From positions 1 through 64,000 of the forward strand of contig NZ_JAHRIB010000203.1 in the NCBI RefSeq assembly GCF_019090165.1: a stretch of 64,000 nucleotides of DNA, written 5' to 3'. This document shows, in pieces, positions 34,729 to 43,477 of this stretch (positions are counted from its first letter, which is position 1; every line of letters begins with the position of its first letter). Source of the stretch: Streptomyces sp. BV286. Lineage in GTDB: Bacteria; Actinomycetota; Actinomycetes; Streptomycetales; Streptomycetaceae. The position numbers and the translations under genes were made by a program. Below the pieces are notes generated by a model. The model was not told where the DNA came from, did not search any database, and was given only the letters and a program-made list of their open reading frames with translations.

Positions 34729-34748
34729 CTTCCACGACGGAAAGAGAA

Positions 34749-34793
34749 CGAAAAGGCTTTCTGCAAGTTAGGACCCGGCTCACCGCCCGTCAA
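34749..34793 (-). promoter_or_regulatory. Promoter and LacI-type operator of the arabinofuranoside operon
   Basis: Read on the minus strand: TTGACG (34793-34788), 17 bases, TAACTT (34770-34765), then at once GCAGAAAGCCTTTTCG (34764-34749), a dyad with a central CG-type LacI core. The operator covers the expected transcription start, so binding would block the polymerase. The promoter of the hydrolase at 36389 has the same plan and a related operator. Confidence 0.72.
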
Positions 34794-34802
34794 TCCCCTT
34801 GC

Positions 34803-34819
34803 CAGGAAAGGCTTTACGC
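34803..34819. promoter_or_regulatory. Third LacI-type operator candidate
   Basis: CAGGAAAGGCTTTACGC shares the AAAGGCTTT core with the operator at 34749-34764. It lies 123 bases upstream of the lacI-family gene, so the regulator may control itself. Confidence 0.6.
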
Positions 34820-34941
34820 GACTTGCCGAAACCCGTGGAAGCGTCATGTCCGCACCTCGGCCGAAACTTCTCGCGTACCGTTTCCGGCGTGACGTGCCAC
34901 CCTCGACGGCCTCGGCACGCGACGCGAGACAGGAGAACCCC

Positions 34942-35970
34942 ATGGCACAGGCCATCGACCCCTCCCGTTCGGGGCCCGCCACGCTCAGCGACGTCGCCCG
35001 GCTGGCGGGCGTGTCCCTCGCCACCGCGTCGAAGGCCCTCAACGGCCGCAGCCAGGTGCGTGCCGAGACACGGCAGCGGGTGATCGAGGCGGCCGAGCGA
35101 CTGTCGTTCCGGCCCAACCAGCTGGCCCGTGGCCTGCTCGCCGGGCGCACGGGCACCGTCGGTCTGCTCACCAGCGACCTGGAGGGCCGGTTCGGCATCC
35201 CGATCCTCATGGGTGCCGAGGACGCGTTCGGGGCGGGTGAGGTCGCGGTGTTCCTCTGCGACGCCCGCGGGGACGCGATCCGTGAGCAGCACCATGTCCG
35301 CGCCCTGCTCGGCCGCCGGGTCGACGGCCTCATCGTGGTGGGCAGCCGGACCGACCCACGTCCGTCCCTGGGCCGCGAACTGCCCGTCCCCGTCGTCTAC
35401 GCGTACGCGCCGTCGGAGGATCCGGCGGATCTGTCCATCGTCCCCGACAGCGTGGGCGCCGGCCGGATCGCAGTCGGTCACCTGCTCGCCTGCGGCCGTA
35501 CGCGCATCGCGCACATCACCGGGGACCCCGGGTATCTCGCGGCGCAGGAACGGGCCGAGGGTGCCCGGGCCGCCCTCACCGACGCCGGGCTCGGCCTGGT
35601 CGGCGAACCGCGGTTCGGGGTGTGGTCGGAGGGCTGGGGGCGGGCGGCCACCGCGATGCTGCTCGACCAGCACCCGGACGTGGACGCCGTCCTGTGCGGC
35701 AGCGACCAGATCGCCCGCGGCGTCATGGACGTACTGCGTGAGCGCGGCCACCGGGTGCCGGAGGACGTGGCGGTGATGGGCTTCGACAACTGGCAGGTGC
35801 TGACCTCCGCCTCCCGCCCGCCGCTGACCAGCGTCGACATGAACCTCGAACAGGTGGGGCGGGCGGCCGCGCACGCCCTGTTCAGCGCGATCGCCGGGGC
35901 GCGGCGGTCGGGCGTGGAGACCCTGCCCTGCCGAGTGGTGATCAGGGGGTCCACCGCGGCTCTGTCCTGA
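34942..35970 (+). CDS. LacI-family transcriptional repressor
   Basis: Local repressor of the arabinofuranoside locus, 342 residues. The N-terminal HTH (TLSDVARLAGVSLATASKAL, about 14-33) and hinge (LSFRPNQLARGLLAG) precede a periplasmic-binding-like sensor domain (about 70-340; DGLIVVGSR, GVMDVLRERGHRVPED, AVMGFDNW, PPLTSVD). ATG at 34942 follows AGGAG. It lies between the divergent importer operon and the secreted hydrolases, each with a matching operator. The inducer is inferred to be arabinose or an arabino-oligosaccharide. Confidence 0.93.
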   Translation: MAQAIDPSRSGPATLSDVARLAGVSLATASKALNGRSQVRAETRQRVIEAAERLSFRPNQLARGLLAGRTGTVGLLTSDLEGRFGIPILMGAEDAFGAGEVAVFLCDARGDAIREQHHVRALLGRRVDGLIVVGSRTDPRPSLGRELPVPVVYAYAPSEDPADLSIVPDSVGAGRIAVGHLLACGRTRIAHITGDPGYLAAQERAEGARAALTDAGLGLVGEPRFGVWSEGWGRAATAMLLDQHPDVDAVLCGSDQIARGVMDVLRERGHRVPEDVAVMGFDNWQVLTSASRPPLTSVDMNLEQVGRAAAHALFSAIAGARRSGVETLPCRVVIRGSTAALS

Positions 35971-36011
35971 GGGCCGAGGGGGCGGGCCGTGCCGGGCCGC
36001 GCGCCTCCCTC

Positions 36012-36056
36012 TTGACACTTCCGGAGCACAGACCTACGTTGCGAAAACCTTTTAGG
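36012..36056 (+). promoter_or_regulatory. Promoter and LacI-type operator of the secreted hydrolase genes
   Basis: TTGACA (36012-36017), 17 bases, TACGTT (36035-36040), followed directly by GCGAAAACCTTTTAGG (36041-36056). Plan and operator sequence match the importer promoter. It is 42 bases after the lacI-family stop and gives an unusually long leader of about 340 bases. Confidence 0.72.
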
Positions 36057-36388
36057 TCGCTTTCAGCGCCTCTCCGGCACGCGGGGTCTCCCTCCCCGGC
36101 AGGTCCCGTTCTCGCTCTCCAGCGCTTCCCGTGCACGTCCGCACAGCTGCATGTCATGAGCACAACACACTCGACGGCAGTCGACGAGCCGTCTCCCGGC
36201 ACGTCCGGGCGACGGCGTGTGCCGTCAACCGGACAGGGAGCTCCGATGAGAAGACGACGGCCGGCGTCCCCGGAAAGGGACGCCCTGCACGCCCCGCACC
36301 ACTTCATGTCATCCGGGGCCGGCGGGACCGGACCCGAAACCACCTGCGCCCGCGGCCGGTTGGACGCCCGCCGCCGAAGGGCACTGTC
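36057..36388 (+). other. Long leader before the (alpha/alpha)6-barrel hydrolase
   Basis: These 332 bases lie between a convincing promoter and the hydrolase start. A 78-codon frame runs from ATG at 36156 to a TGA at 36390-36392, overlapping the hydrolase GTG by GTGA, which would allow coupling. Its third-position GC is well below that of real genes here and it is Arg-rich, so it may be chance. No riboswitch was recognised. Confidence 0.4.
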
Positions 36389-39300
36389 GTGAAGCGCCTT
36401 CTCGTCGCACTGGTGCTCATCATCTGTTCCGTCGTCACCGCGGCTCCGGCCCATGCCGCGCAGACCATCGGCTTCCCCACCTTCAGCGGGCCCGCGATCC
36501 CGGCACCGCCCGTCGCCCACACGACGGGCGACATGATGCGGAGCATCTACGACGCGGAGAGCTCGGGGACCGACTTCTGGATGGACCGTCTGCTGGCCCG
36601 CACCGGCAACGACCCGGCCGGGCCCTGGCTGATGACCCGCGGCCGCGCGCTCTTCATGAAGACCCACGACCCCGCGGTGCTCGGCTTCGGTGGCCACGCC
36701 GCCTACTGGGAGAGCGTCAACGACAACAACGCCTACAGCGTGGCGCTCTCCCCCGGCACCTTCACCGAGCAGGTCTCCCAGCGCCGGCAGACGCCCAGCC
36801 ACTGGAAGAGCGTGCACACCAGCGGCTCGGTCACCGTCGACCAGACCAAGTTCATCACCGACAACAACGTCGCCGTCACCAACCTGTCGATCAGGAACAC
36901 CGGCAGCGGCTCCACCACACTGCAACTGCGGGCCACCTCCCCGCACGCCACCTCCGGCAGCGGCAGCGAACTGACCGGGCAGGTCAACGCGTACAACAAC
37001 CTCACCACCCTGCGCCCGCGGCTCACCGGCGACGGTTTCGCCGTCTCCGGCGGCGGGCTGAACCGGTCCGTGACGATCGCGGCCGGAGCCACGGTCACGG
37101 CCAAGGTGGTGATGGGCTTCGTCACCGACGAGATCCCCGAGTCCCTGACGGAGTACAACGCCTACGCGGGCTACTCCAACAGCACCGCGTTCGCCACCCA
37201 CGTCAGGGCCTACAACCTGTGGTGGGCGCAGAACGTGCCCTACATCGACGTCCCCGAAGGCGCGATCAAGAAGAACATCTACTACCGCTGGTGGCTGATG
37301 CGCTTCAACAGCCTCGACGCCGACATCCCCGGGCAGACCTTCCAGTTCCCCACCTCGACCGAGGGCGTGCTCGGCTACAACAACGCGATCGCGCTCACCC
37401 AGCCCATGCACATCGACGATCTCAAATACCTGCGCAACCCTGCCTACGCGTACGGGGACTGGCTCAGCGTGGGCCAGACCTCCAAGGGCGCCCGCTTCCT
37501 CGACAACCCGGGAGATCCGGAGAACTGGTCCAACAGCTACACCCAGTACATCGCCGAAGCGGCCTGGAAGAGCTACCAGATCCACGGCGGCCAACCAGGC
37601 ATCGCCGCCAACCTGGCCCGCTACGCCGAGGGTGACGTCAAGGGACAGCTCGCCCACTACGACCACGACAACAACAAGCTCATCGAGTACGACTGGGGCG
37701 CCCTGACCGGCAACGACGCCGACGCGGTGTCCTTCCACTGGAAGCCCGGGAACATGGACCGCGCCGAGTCCGCCTACCAGTACAGCGGCGCCCTCGCCGC
37801 CGCCCAGGCCTACGAGGCGATCGGCAACACGGCCAAGGCCACCGAGATGCGCACCCTCGCGACGCAGATCAAGGACGCCATCGTCAACGTGCTCTGGAAC
37901 CCGAACAGGCAGCTGTTCGAGCACCGGCTCAAGTCGACCAACGAGTGGGTGCCCTGGAAGGAGATCAACAACTACTACCCGTTCTCGGTCGGAGCCGTCC
38001 CCAACACGGCGACGTACCGGCAGGCCCTGCGGCTGTACGACGACCCGGCCCAGTATCCGGTCTTCCCCTTCTACACGGCCAACCAGGTCGACAAGAAGGC
38101 CGCGGCCGACGCCGGGAACCCCGGCTCCAACAACTTCTCCACCATCAACTCCACCGTGCAGTTCCGCCTCTACTCGTCGGTGCTGCGCAACTACCCCAAC
38201 TCCGCGATGAGCGCGACCGACTACAAGAAGCTCCTCTACTGGAACACCTGGGCACAGTACGTCGGCGGCAACACCCAGTGGCCGGACGCCAACGAGTTCT
38301 GGGCCGACTGGAACGGCACCGGGATCGACTACCGCTCCTGGATCCACCACAACATCCTCGGCAGCAGCAACTGGACCGTGATCGAGGACGTCGCGGGGCT
38401 GCGCCCACGCAACGACGCGAAGGTCGAGCTCTCCCCGATCAACATCGGCTGGAGCCACTTCACCGTCAACAACCTCCGCTACCGTGGCGCCGACCTGTCC
38501 ATCGTCTGGGACGACCCGGCCGACGGCGTGGTCCGCTATCCAGGCGTCCCGGAGGGCTACTCGATCTACGTCAACGGCAACCGGGCCGCGACGGTCAGCT
38601 CCCTGGTGCCCTTCACCTGGGACCCTGCCACCGGCGACGTCACCACCAGCGGCACGGTCACCCACCACACGTCCGTCGCCGGGCTGAAGGCCCCGAACCA
38701 GGTCGTGCAGAACAGCCCCCGGATGGTCGACATGCTCGCCAAGGCCGGCGTCGACCTGACCGCGGACCTCACCAACCTCGCCTCCGGGGCGACCGTGTCC
38801 GCCTCCCACACCGGGTCCGGCAGCAGCACCTCCGGGGCGGTCGACGGCTTTCCCACCAACGAGCCGTTCTGGGGCGCCGGCGGCTCCGCCAACAGCCAGG
38901 ACTGGTACGAGCTGAACCTCGGCAGCGCCCGCACGCTCGACGAGGTGCGCCTGTACTTCAAGGACAGCCGCCCGGCCAGTACCACCTACCGGGCGCCGTC
39001 CGCGTACACCGTCCAGTACCACAACGGCAGTTCGTGGGTGAACGCGCCGAGTCAGACCAAGAGCCCGGCCGCGCCACGCGCCAACTACAACCTGGTGCGG
39101 TTCCCGGCGGTCAGCGCCCAGCGCATACGCATCCTGGCGACCAACGCCTCAGGCGCCAGGACGGGGCTCACCGAGGTCAAGGTGTACAACCGGGGCGGCG
39201 TCCAGCCGCCGGCCAACCAGGCGACGTCCGCGACGGCGTCCGCGTCGTACACCTCCTCCTGGGAGAGCGTCGCCGCGGTCAACGACGGGATCGATCCGCC

Positions 39301-39658
39301 GTCGTCCAACGACGCGGTGAACCCGCGCTGGGGAACCTGGCCGGAGACGGGCCAGCAGTGGGCCGAGCTGACCTGGCCGTCCGCGAAGACCCTCGACAGG
39401 GCCGAGGTGTACTTCTTCGACGACGACCAGGGCATCGACATGCCCGCCTCGTGGAAGCTGCAGTACTGGAACGGCAGCGCCTACGTCGACGTGCCGGGCA
39501 CCGGCGGCTATCCACTGGCCAAGAACCAGTACAACACCGTCACCTTCACCCCCACGAACACGACCCGACTACGGGTGCTGCTCACCGGCAACGGCAGCAG
39601 CTCCGTCGGGCTCCTCGAAGCCAAGGTGTACGGCCCCCCGGCAACCTCCAAGCGATGA
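36389..39658 (+). CDS. Secreted (alpha/alpha)6-barrel glycoside hydrolase (MGH1-like) with two discoidin domains
   Basis: A 1089-residue exported protein. A short signal peptide ends PAHAAQ near residue 22. A beta-sandwich of about 220 residues leads to a large (alpha/alpha)6 barrel (about 270-690) of the mannosylglycerate-hydrolase-like type: RWWLMRFNSLDADIPGQ, EYDWGALTGNDADAVSF, FWADWNGTGIDYRSW. Two F5/8-type carbohydrate-binding domains follow (about 800-945 and 950-1085). GTG at 36389 has GAAGGG upstream. Substrate not known from family; context (GH127-type enzymes, GH43, shared operator) suggests an L-arabinofuranose-containing plant glycan such as extensin or arabinogalactan protein. 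Confidence 0.82.
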   Translation: MKRLLVALVLIICSVVTAAPAHAAQTIGFPTFSGPAIPAPPVAHTTGDMMRSIYDAESSGTDFWMDRLLARTGNDPAGPWLMTRGRALFMKTHDPAVLGFGGHAAYWESVNDNNAYSVALSPGTFTEQVSQRRQTPSHWKSVHTSGSVTVDQTKFITDNNVAVTNLSIRNTGSGSTTLQLRATSPHATSGSGSELTGQVNAYNNLTTLRPRLTGDGFAVSGGGLNRSVTIAAGATVTAKVVMGFVTDEIPESLTEYNAYAGYSNSTAFATHVRAYNLWWAQNVPYIDVPEGAIKKNIYYRWWLMRFNSLDADIPGQTFQFPTSTEGVLGYNNAIALTQPMHIDDLKYLRNPAYAYGDWLSVGQTSKGARFLDNPGDPENWSNSYTQYIAEAAWKSYQIHGGQPGIAANLARYAEGDVKGQLAHYDHDNNKLIEYDWGALTGNDADAVSFHWKPGNMDRAESAYQYSGALAAAQAYEAIGNTAKATEMRTLATQIKDAIVNVLWNPNRQLFEHRLKSTNEWVPWKEINNYYPFSVGAVPNTATYRQALRLYDDPAQYPVFPFYTANQVDKKAAADAGNPGSNNFSTINSTVQFRLYSSVLRNYPNSAMSATDYKKLLYWNTWAQYVGGNTQWPDANEFWADWNGTGIDYRSWIHHNILGSSNWTVIEDVAGLRPRNDAKVELSPINIGWSHFTVNNLRYRGADLSIVWDDPADGVVRYPGVPEGYSIYVNGNRAATVSSLVPFTWDPATGDVTTSGTVTHHTSVAGLKAPNQVVQNSPRMVDMLAKAGVDLTADLTNLASGATVSASHTGSGSSTSGAVDGFPTNEPFWGAGGSANSQDWYELNLGSARTLDEVRLYFKDSRPASTTYRAPSAYTVQYHNGSSWVNAPSQTKSPAAPRANYNLVRFPAVSAQRIRILATNASGARTGLTEVKVYNRGGVQPPANQATSATASASYTSSWESVAAVNDGIDPPSSNDAVNPRWGTWPETGQQWAELTWPSAKTLDRAEVYFFDDDQGIDMPASWKLQYWNGSAYVDVPGTGGYPLAKNQYNTVTFTPTNTTRLRVLLTGNGSSSVGLLEAKVYGPPATSKR

Positions 39659-39671
39659 AGGGTGTGCCCCA

Positions 39672-41168
39672 GTGACCCGTTCCAGATGCCTGTCCGTGCT
39701 CACCGCCGTGCTCGCCGTTGTGGTCGCCCTCCTCGTGGCACCCCCGCCCGCGGCCGCCGCCGTCGCCTTCACCTCGACGGGGGTGAACCAGAACGGCGGC
39801 AACTGCCTTGAGCTTCCCGGGGGTTCGACGACCAACGGAACACAGCTGCGTGCCGCCGCCTGCGGTGCCGGTGCGAACCAGGACCTCGGCTTCACCCCGG
39901 TCGCGGGGACGAGCGACACCTACACGATCACCACGCGGTCGGGTCAGTGCGTCGACGTGTCCGGCGCGTCCACGGCGGACAACGCCACGATCATCCAGTG
40001 GCCCTGCCACAACGGGACGAACCAGCGGTGGCGGCTCGCACCGGTGTCCGTGACCGGAACGGACAAGACCTTCAACCTGGTGTCGGCCGGCTCCGGCAAG
40101 TGCGTGACGCCCAGCGGCGGTTCGTCGGCCTCCAACACCGGCCTGGTGCAACTGCCGTGTGCCACCGCGAACGGGAGGGTGTGGCGGCTGCCGGGCTTCA
40201 CCGGCGGCGGCACGAGCCCGGGGACGTTCACCAACCCGCTCGCCCAGCGCGGCCCCGACCCCTGGCTCACCTACCACGACGGGAACTACTACCTCGCCAC
40301 CACGACCTGGAACTCGACGGTCACCATGCGCAAGGCCGACACCCTGGCAGGTCTGAAGACGGCCACGGAGCAGGTGATCTTCAACCTCTCCCGGCCCAAC
40401 GGCGCCGGCACGATGTGGGCCCCGGAGTTCCACCTGCTCGACGGCCCCAACGGGAAGCGGTGGTACTTCTACTACACGGCCGGGCGGGAGCCGTACGACC
40501 TGGGCACCCAGCGGATCCACGTGCTGGAGAGCGCCGGCCTGGACCCGATGGGGCCCTACAGCTTCAAGGCCGACCTGCTCGATCCGGCCCAGGACAACAC
40601 CTGGGAGCTGGACCCGGGCATCCTCCAGCTCGACGGCAAGCTCTATCTGCTCGGCACCTTCTACAACGGTTCGCAGCCCATGTTCATCAGGCCGCTGTCG
40701 AACCCGTGGACCGCGAGCGGTACCCGCCGGGTGCTGTCCACCCCGACCCACGGCTGGGAGACGGTGGGCGGCGCGGTCAACGAGGGCGCCGAGGTCCTCC
40801 AGCGGGGCGGGAAGACCTTCATCGTCTACTCCGCCAGCCACTGCTCGACGCCCGACTACAAGCTGGGGATGCTCACGTACAACGGGGGTGACCCGCTCAG
40901 CTCCTCGTCCTGGGTCAAGTCGCCGAACCCGGTCTTCCAGCGGTCCAACGCGGCCGGTGTGTACGGGCCGGGCCACAACGGCTTCTTCAAGTCGCCCGAC
41001 GGGACCGAGGACTGGATGGTCTACCACGCCAACAGCTCGGCCTCCGGCGGTTGCGACATGAACCGGAGCACCAGGGCGCAGAAGTTCACCTGGAACGCCG
41101 ACGGCACGCCGGACTTCGGCACGCCGGTGGGTCTCGGCGTCAGCCTGACGGCACCGTCGGGCGAGTAA
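39672..41168 (+). CDS. Secreted ricin-lectin/GH43 arabinanase-like hydrolase
   Basis: A 498-residue exported enzyme, probably an alpha-L-arabinofuranosidase. A signal peptide ends PPAAAA near 32; a CBM13 beta-trefoil (about 35-175; CVDVSGAST, NQRW) is followed by a GH43 five-bladed propeller (about 185-490). The catalytic Asp is in RGPDPWLTYHDG; later motifs are MWAPEFHLLDG, TWELDPGILQLDG and NEGAEVLQRGG with the general-acid Glu. GTG at 39672 lies 13 bases after the previous stop, so the two secreted hydrolases form an operon. Its 3' end overlaps the convergent phosphatase by 29 bases. Subfamily not certain; GH43_26-like is plausible. Confidence 0.88.
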   Translation: MTRSRCLSVLTAVLAVVVALLVAPPPAAAAVAFTSTGVNQNGGNCLELPGGSTTNGTQLRAAACGAGANQDLGFTPVAGTSDTYTITTRSGQCVDVSGASTADNATIIQWPCHNGTNQRWRLAPVSVTGTDKTFNLVSAGSGKCVTPSGGSSASNTGLVQLPCATANGRVWRLPGFTGGGTSPGTFTNPLAQRGPDPWLTYHDGNYYLATTTWNSTVTMRKADTLAGLKTATEQVIFNLSRPNGAGTMWAPEFHLLDGPNGKRWYFYYTAGREPYDLGTQRIHVLESAGLDPMGPYSFKADLLDPAQDNTWELDPGILQLDGKLYLLGTFYNGSQPMFIRPLSNPWTASGTRRVLSTPTHGWETVGGAVNEGAEVLQRGGKTFIVYSASHCSTPDYKLGMLTYNGGDPLSSSSWVKSPNPVFQRSNAAGVYGPGHNGFFKSPDGTEDWMVYHANSSASGGCDMNRSTRAQKFTWNADGTPDFGTPVGLGVSLTAPSGE

Positions 41169-42378
41169 CCGCCTCTGCGGGAACCGCCGCTGCGGGAACC
41201 GTCGGTTCGGGAACCATCGCTTCCCGGGCCGACGGTTTGCGGATCAGGAGCAGCGCGGCGTCGTCGTGGAGCCGGCCGCCCACGTGCGCCAGCAGTTCGC
41301 CGTGGATGGCGCCGAGGGTGCGCGAGGGCTCGTCGGACACGTGGCGGGCCAGGCCTTCCACGAGGGGGTAGAACGCGCGGCTCCGGTCGCGGGCCTCGGT
41401 CACCCCGTCGGTGTAGAGCAGCAGTTGGTCGCCGTCGGCGAAGGGCAGGACCTGCAGGTCCGGGGTGTGGCCCGTGAGGGCGCGCAGCCCGAGGGGCGGG
41501 GCCGGGTGTGTCGGCTCCGCCGCGACGACGTTCCCGGCCGCGTCCACCAGCAGCGGGGGCGCGTGTCCGCAGTTGACGATTTCCAGGTGTCCCGCGTCGG
41601 TGTGCCCGGCCCGCGGGTAGCCGGCGACGACGGCGGTGACGAAGTCGTCGTGGCCGAGATTGCGCGCGAGGCTGCGCTCGATGCGCTCGACGACGGCGAG
41701 GAGGTCGGGCTCGTCGTAGGCGGCCTCGCGGAAGACGCCGAGCACCAGCGCGGCGGTCCCCACGGCCGGCAGCCCCTTTCCGCGCACGTCGCCGACGATC
41801 AGGCGGACCCCGTACGGCGTGGGTATCAGCGCGTAGAGGTCCCCGCCGATACGGGCCTCGGCCGCGGCGGCGCTGTAGCGGACGGCCACCTGGAACGGGC
41901 CGACCGTGGCGGGCACGGGTTTGAGCAGGGCGTGCTGGGCGGTCTCCGCGACGGAGCGGACGGCCGCGAGCACCCGTTCCCGGCGTCCGCGCAGCGCGCT
42001 GGCCAGGCCGCCGGCCAGGGTGACGGCGGCCAGGGCGCACAGCACGGCCGCCAGTTCCCGGCCCGGGACGCCGTCGCGGATGCCGAGCGTGGCGCCGAGC
42101 GCCGCGGCGAGGAGACCCACGCACAGGACGCCGCGCGGTCCGTTGGTGGTCGCGGCCAGGGCCGGTCCGGCGGCGAGGAGGGGCAGCCAGATCATGCCCG
42201 CTCCGCCGAGGAGGTCGGTGAGCGCGACGACGGAGACGATCAGCACGGGCAGGACGGGCGTCCCGGCGGCCAGCCGGACGGCGGCGCGCCTGCGGGCCGG
42301 GCTTCCGGGGCAGGTCACGCGGTGCCGGAACAGCCGGGCCTGCCGGTGGTCGCCCCCGTGGTGTCGCGCCTGGCTCAT
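41140..42378 (-). CDS. Membrane SpoIIE/PP2C-type protein phosphatase
   Basis: Predicted serine phosphatase, probably acting on an anti-sigma-factor antagonist. The 412-residue protein has four or five N-terminal helices (about 35-135), a short coiled segment with HALLKPVPATVG, and a PP2C_SpoIIE domain (about 165-385) with metal-binding Asp in IGGDLYALI and VGDVRGKG, then NCGHAPPLL, LLLYTDGVTEAR and DDAALLLIR. ATG at 42378 was chosen over 42411. The tail after RKPS is a repetitive VPEPTVPAAAVPAEAV stretch inside the overlap with the GH43 gene. Unrelated to the sugar locus by function. Confidence 0.9.
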   Translation of the reverse strand: MSQARHHGGDHRQARLFRHRVTCPGSPARRRAAVRLAAGTPVLPVLIVSVVALTDLLGGAGMIWLPLLAAGPALAATTNGPRGVLCVGLLAAALGATLGIRDGVPGRELAAVLCALAAVTLAGGLASALRGRRERVLAAVRSVAETAQHALLKPVPATVGPFQVAVRYSAAAAEARIGGDLYALIPTPYGVRLIVGDVRGKGLPAVGTAALVLGVFREAAYDEPDLLAVVERIERSLARNLGHDDFVTAVVAGYPRAGHTDAGHLEIVNCGHAPPLLVDAAGNVVAAEPTHPAPPLGLRALTGHTPDLQVLPFADGDQLLLYTDGVTEARDRSRAFYPLVEGLARHVSDEPSRTLGAIHGELLAHVGGRLHDDAALLLIRKPSAREAMVPEPTVPAAAVPAEAVTRPTVPSG

Positions 42379-42487
42379 GCGGCAGCAGTCCTCGTCTGTG
42401 GATGGGCGCACCTACGGGACGTACTCCCGAAATGCCTGTTTCATCCAGGAAACGGTGTCGGCCGGGGCTGCCACAAGGCGGCGGATT

Positions 42488-43246
42488 TCAGATAGTGAGC
42501 GAGAGGCCCCGGGTCACCCGGTCCGCGGCAGGGATCAGCCGCGCACTGATCTCCTCCAGCCGGGAGAGCCGGCTCACCGGGAGCGAGACGCCGAGCGAGC
42601 CGAGCGTGTCCCCGCTGTAGACGGGCACGGCCACGCAGACGGTACCGAGGGCGTACTCCTCCAGGTCCGTGACGGCCGGGGCCACCGGGGAGGAGTCCAG
42701 GCGCCGGAGCAGTTCCGGCCGGCTGGTGATGGTCCGTGGCGTGAGGTCGGCCAGGCCATGGCGGGAGAGGTAGTCCTCGCGGGCCTCGTCGTCCAGTTCG
42801 CGCAGTACGGACTTGCCCAGGGCCGTGGCGTGCCCGGCGTCCTCGAAACCCACCCAGAGGTCGACGCGCGGGGCCCGCGGGCCGTCGACGATCTCGGCGA
42901 CCCTGATCTCGCCCTCCTCGTAGAAGGTGAGGTAGGCGGCGGTCGCCAGGTCGTCGCGGAGCGCGGCGAGCGCGGGACGGACGCGACTGAGGAGTGCCTG
43001 CCCGCGGCCCGTGCTGCGCAGCGTCTGCACCTTGTCGCCCAGGACGAACCCGCCGTCCTCCAGCTTCCGCACATATCCGTCGTGGACCAGTGTCCGCAGC
43101 AGGTGGTAGGCGGTCGCCAGCGGCAGGCCCGTCTCCCGTGCGAGCTGTTTCGCCGGCGCGCCGTTCTCGTGCGCGGTCACCGCCTCCAGCAGCCGGAAGG
43201 CCCGCTGGACGGACGCGATGAGCGTAGGCCCGTCGTGCGCACCCAT
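42488..43246 (-). CDS. IclR-family transcriptional regulator
   Basis: A 252-residue regulator: winged HTH (about 8-70; SVQRAFRLLEAVTAHENG, GLPLATAYHLLRTLV) and the IclR effector domain (about 85-250; WVGFEDAGHATALGKSVL, YALGTVCVAVPVYSG). ATG at 43246 was preferred to 43270 because the HTH then begins at the usual distance. It is divergent from the peptide-type ABC operon with 231 bases between, so it probably controls that operon. Confidence 0.9.
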   Translation of the reverse strand: MGAHDGPTLIASVQRAFRLLEAVTAHENGAPAKQLARETGLPLATAYHLLRTLVHDGYVRKLEDGGFVLGDKVQTLRSTGRGQALLSRVRPALAALRDDLATAAYLTFYEEGEIRVAEIVDGPRAPRVDLWVGFEDAGHATALGKSVLRELDDEAREDYLSRHGLADLTPRTITSRPELLRRLDSSPVAPAVTDLEEYALGTVCVAVPVYSGDTLGSLGVSLPVSRLSRLEEISARLIPAADRVTRGLSLTI

Positions 43247-43406
43247 GGGACCAGCGTGCGTCACGCGCACGGAGCGGGCAAGGCGGGCACCGCCCAGGAG
43301 GGCCCAGAAGTATTCACATATGCAGACGCACCGTCATGTCCGTACGAATGTCGGCTTGTTGCTGCACACCCCTTGACGTCTTCGACAAAGCCCACCCAAT
43401 AATGAT

Positions 43407-43443
43407 CGTCCACATATCTAAACCGCGTTCTCCATTGTGGACG
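43407..43443. promoter_or_regulatory. CGTCCACA-N21-TGTGGACG inverted repeat
   Basis: Two perfect eight-base half-sites with centres about 29 bases apart lie between the divergent IclR gene and the ABC operon, 34 bases before the binding-protein start. A TTGACG hexamer near 43373 is upstream. Candidate IclR operator. Confidence 0.5.
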
Positions 43444-43477
43444 GAGTCCCTGGTTGCGCTTGCGGAGGAACAGAACA

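Noticed and set aside
35942..39022. 1026-codon minus-strand frame opposite the barrel hydrolase
   Set aside because: Val/Gly/Asp-rich shadow typical of the complement of GC-rich genes; the plus strand has a signal peptide, barrel and discoidin motifs.
41140..41168. 29-base tail overlap of GH43 and phosphatase genes as a frameshift artefact
   Set aside because: Both proteins end with plausible low-conservation tails; convergent overlaps of this size occur in dense genomes.
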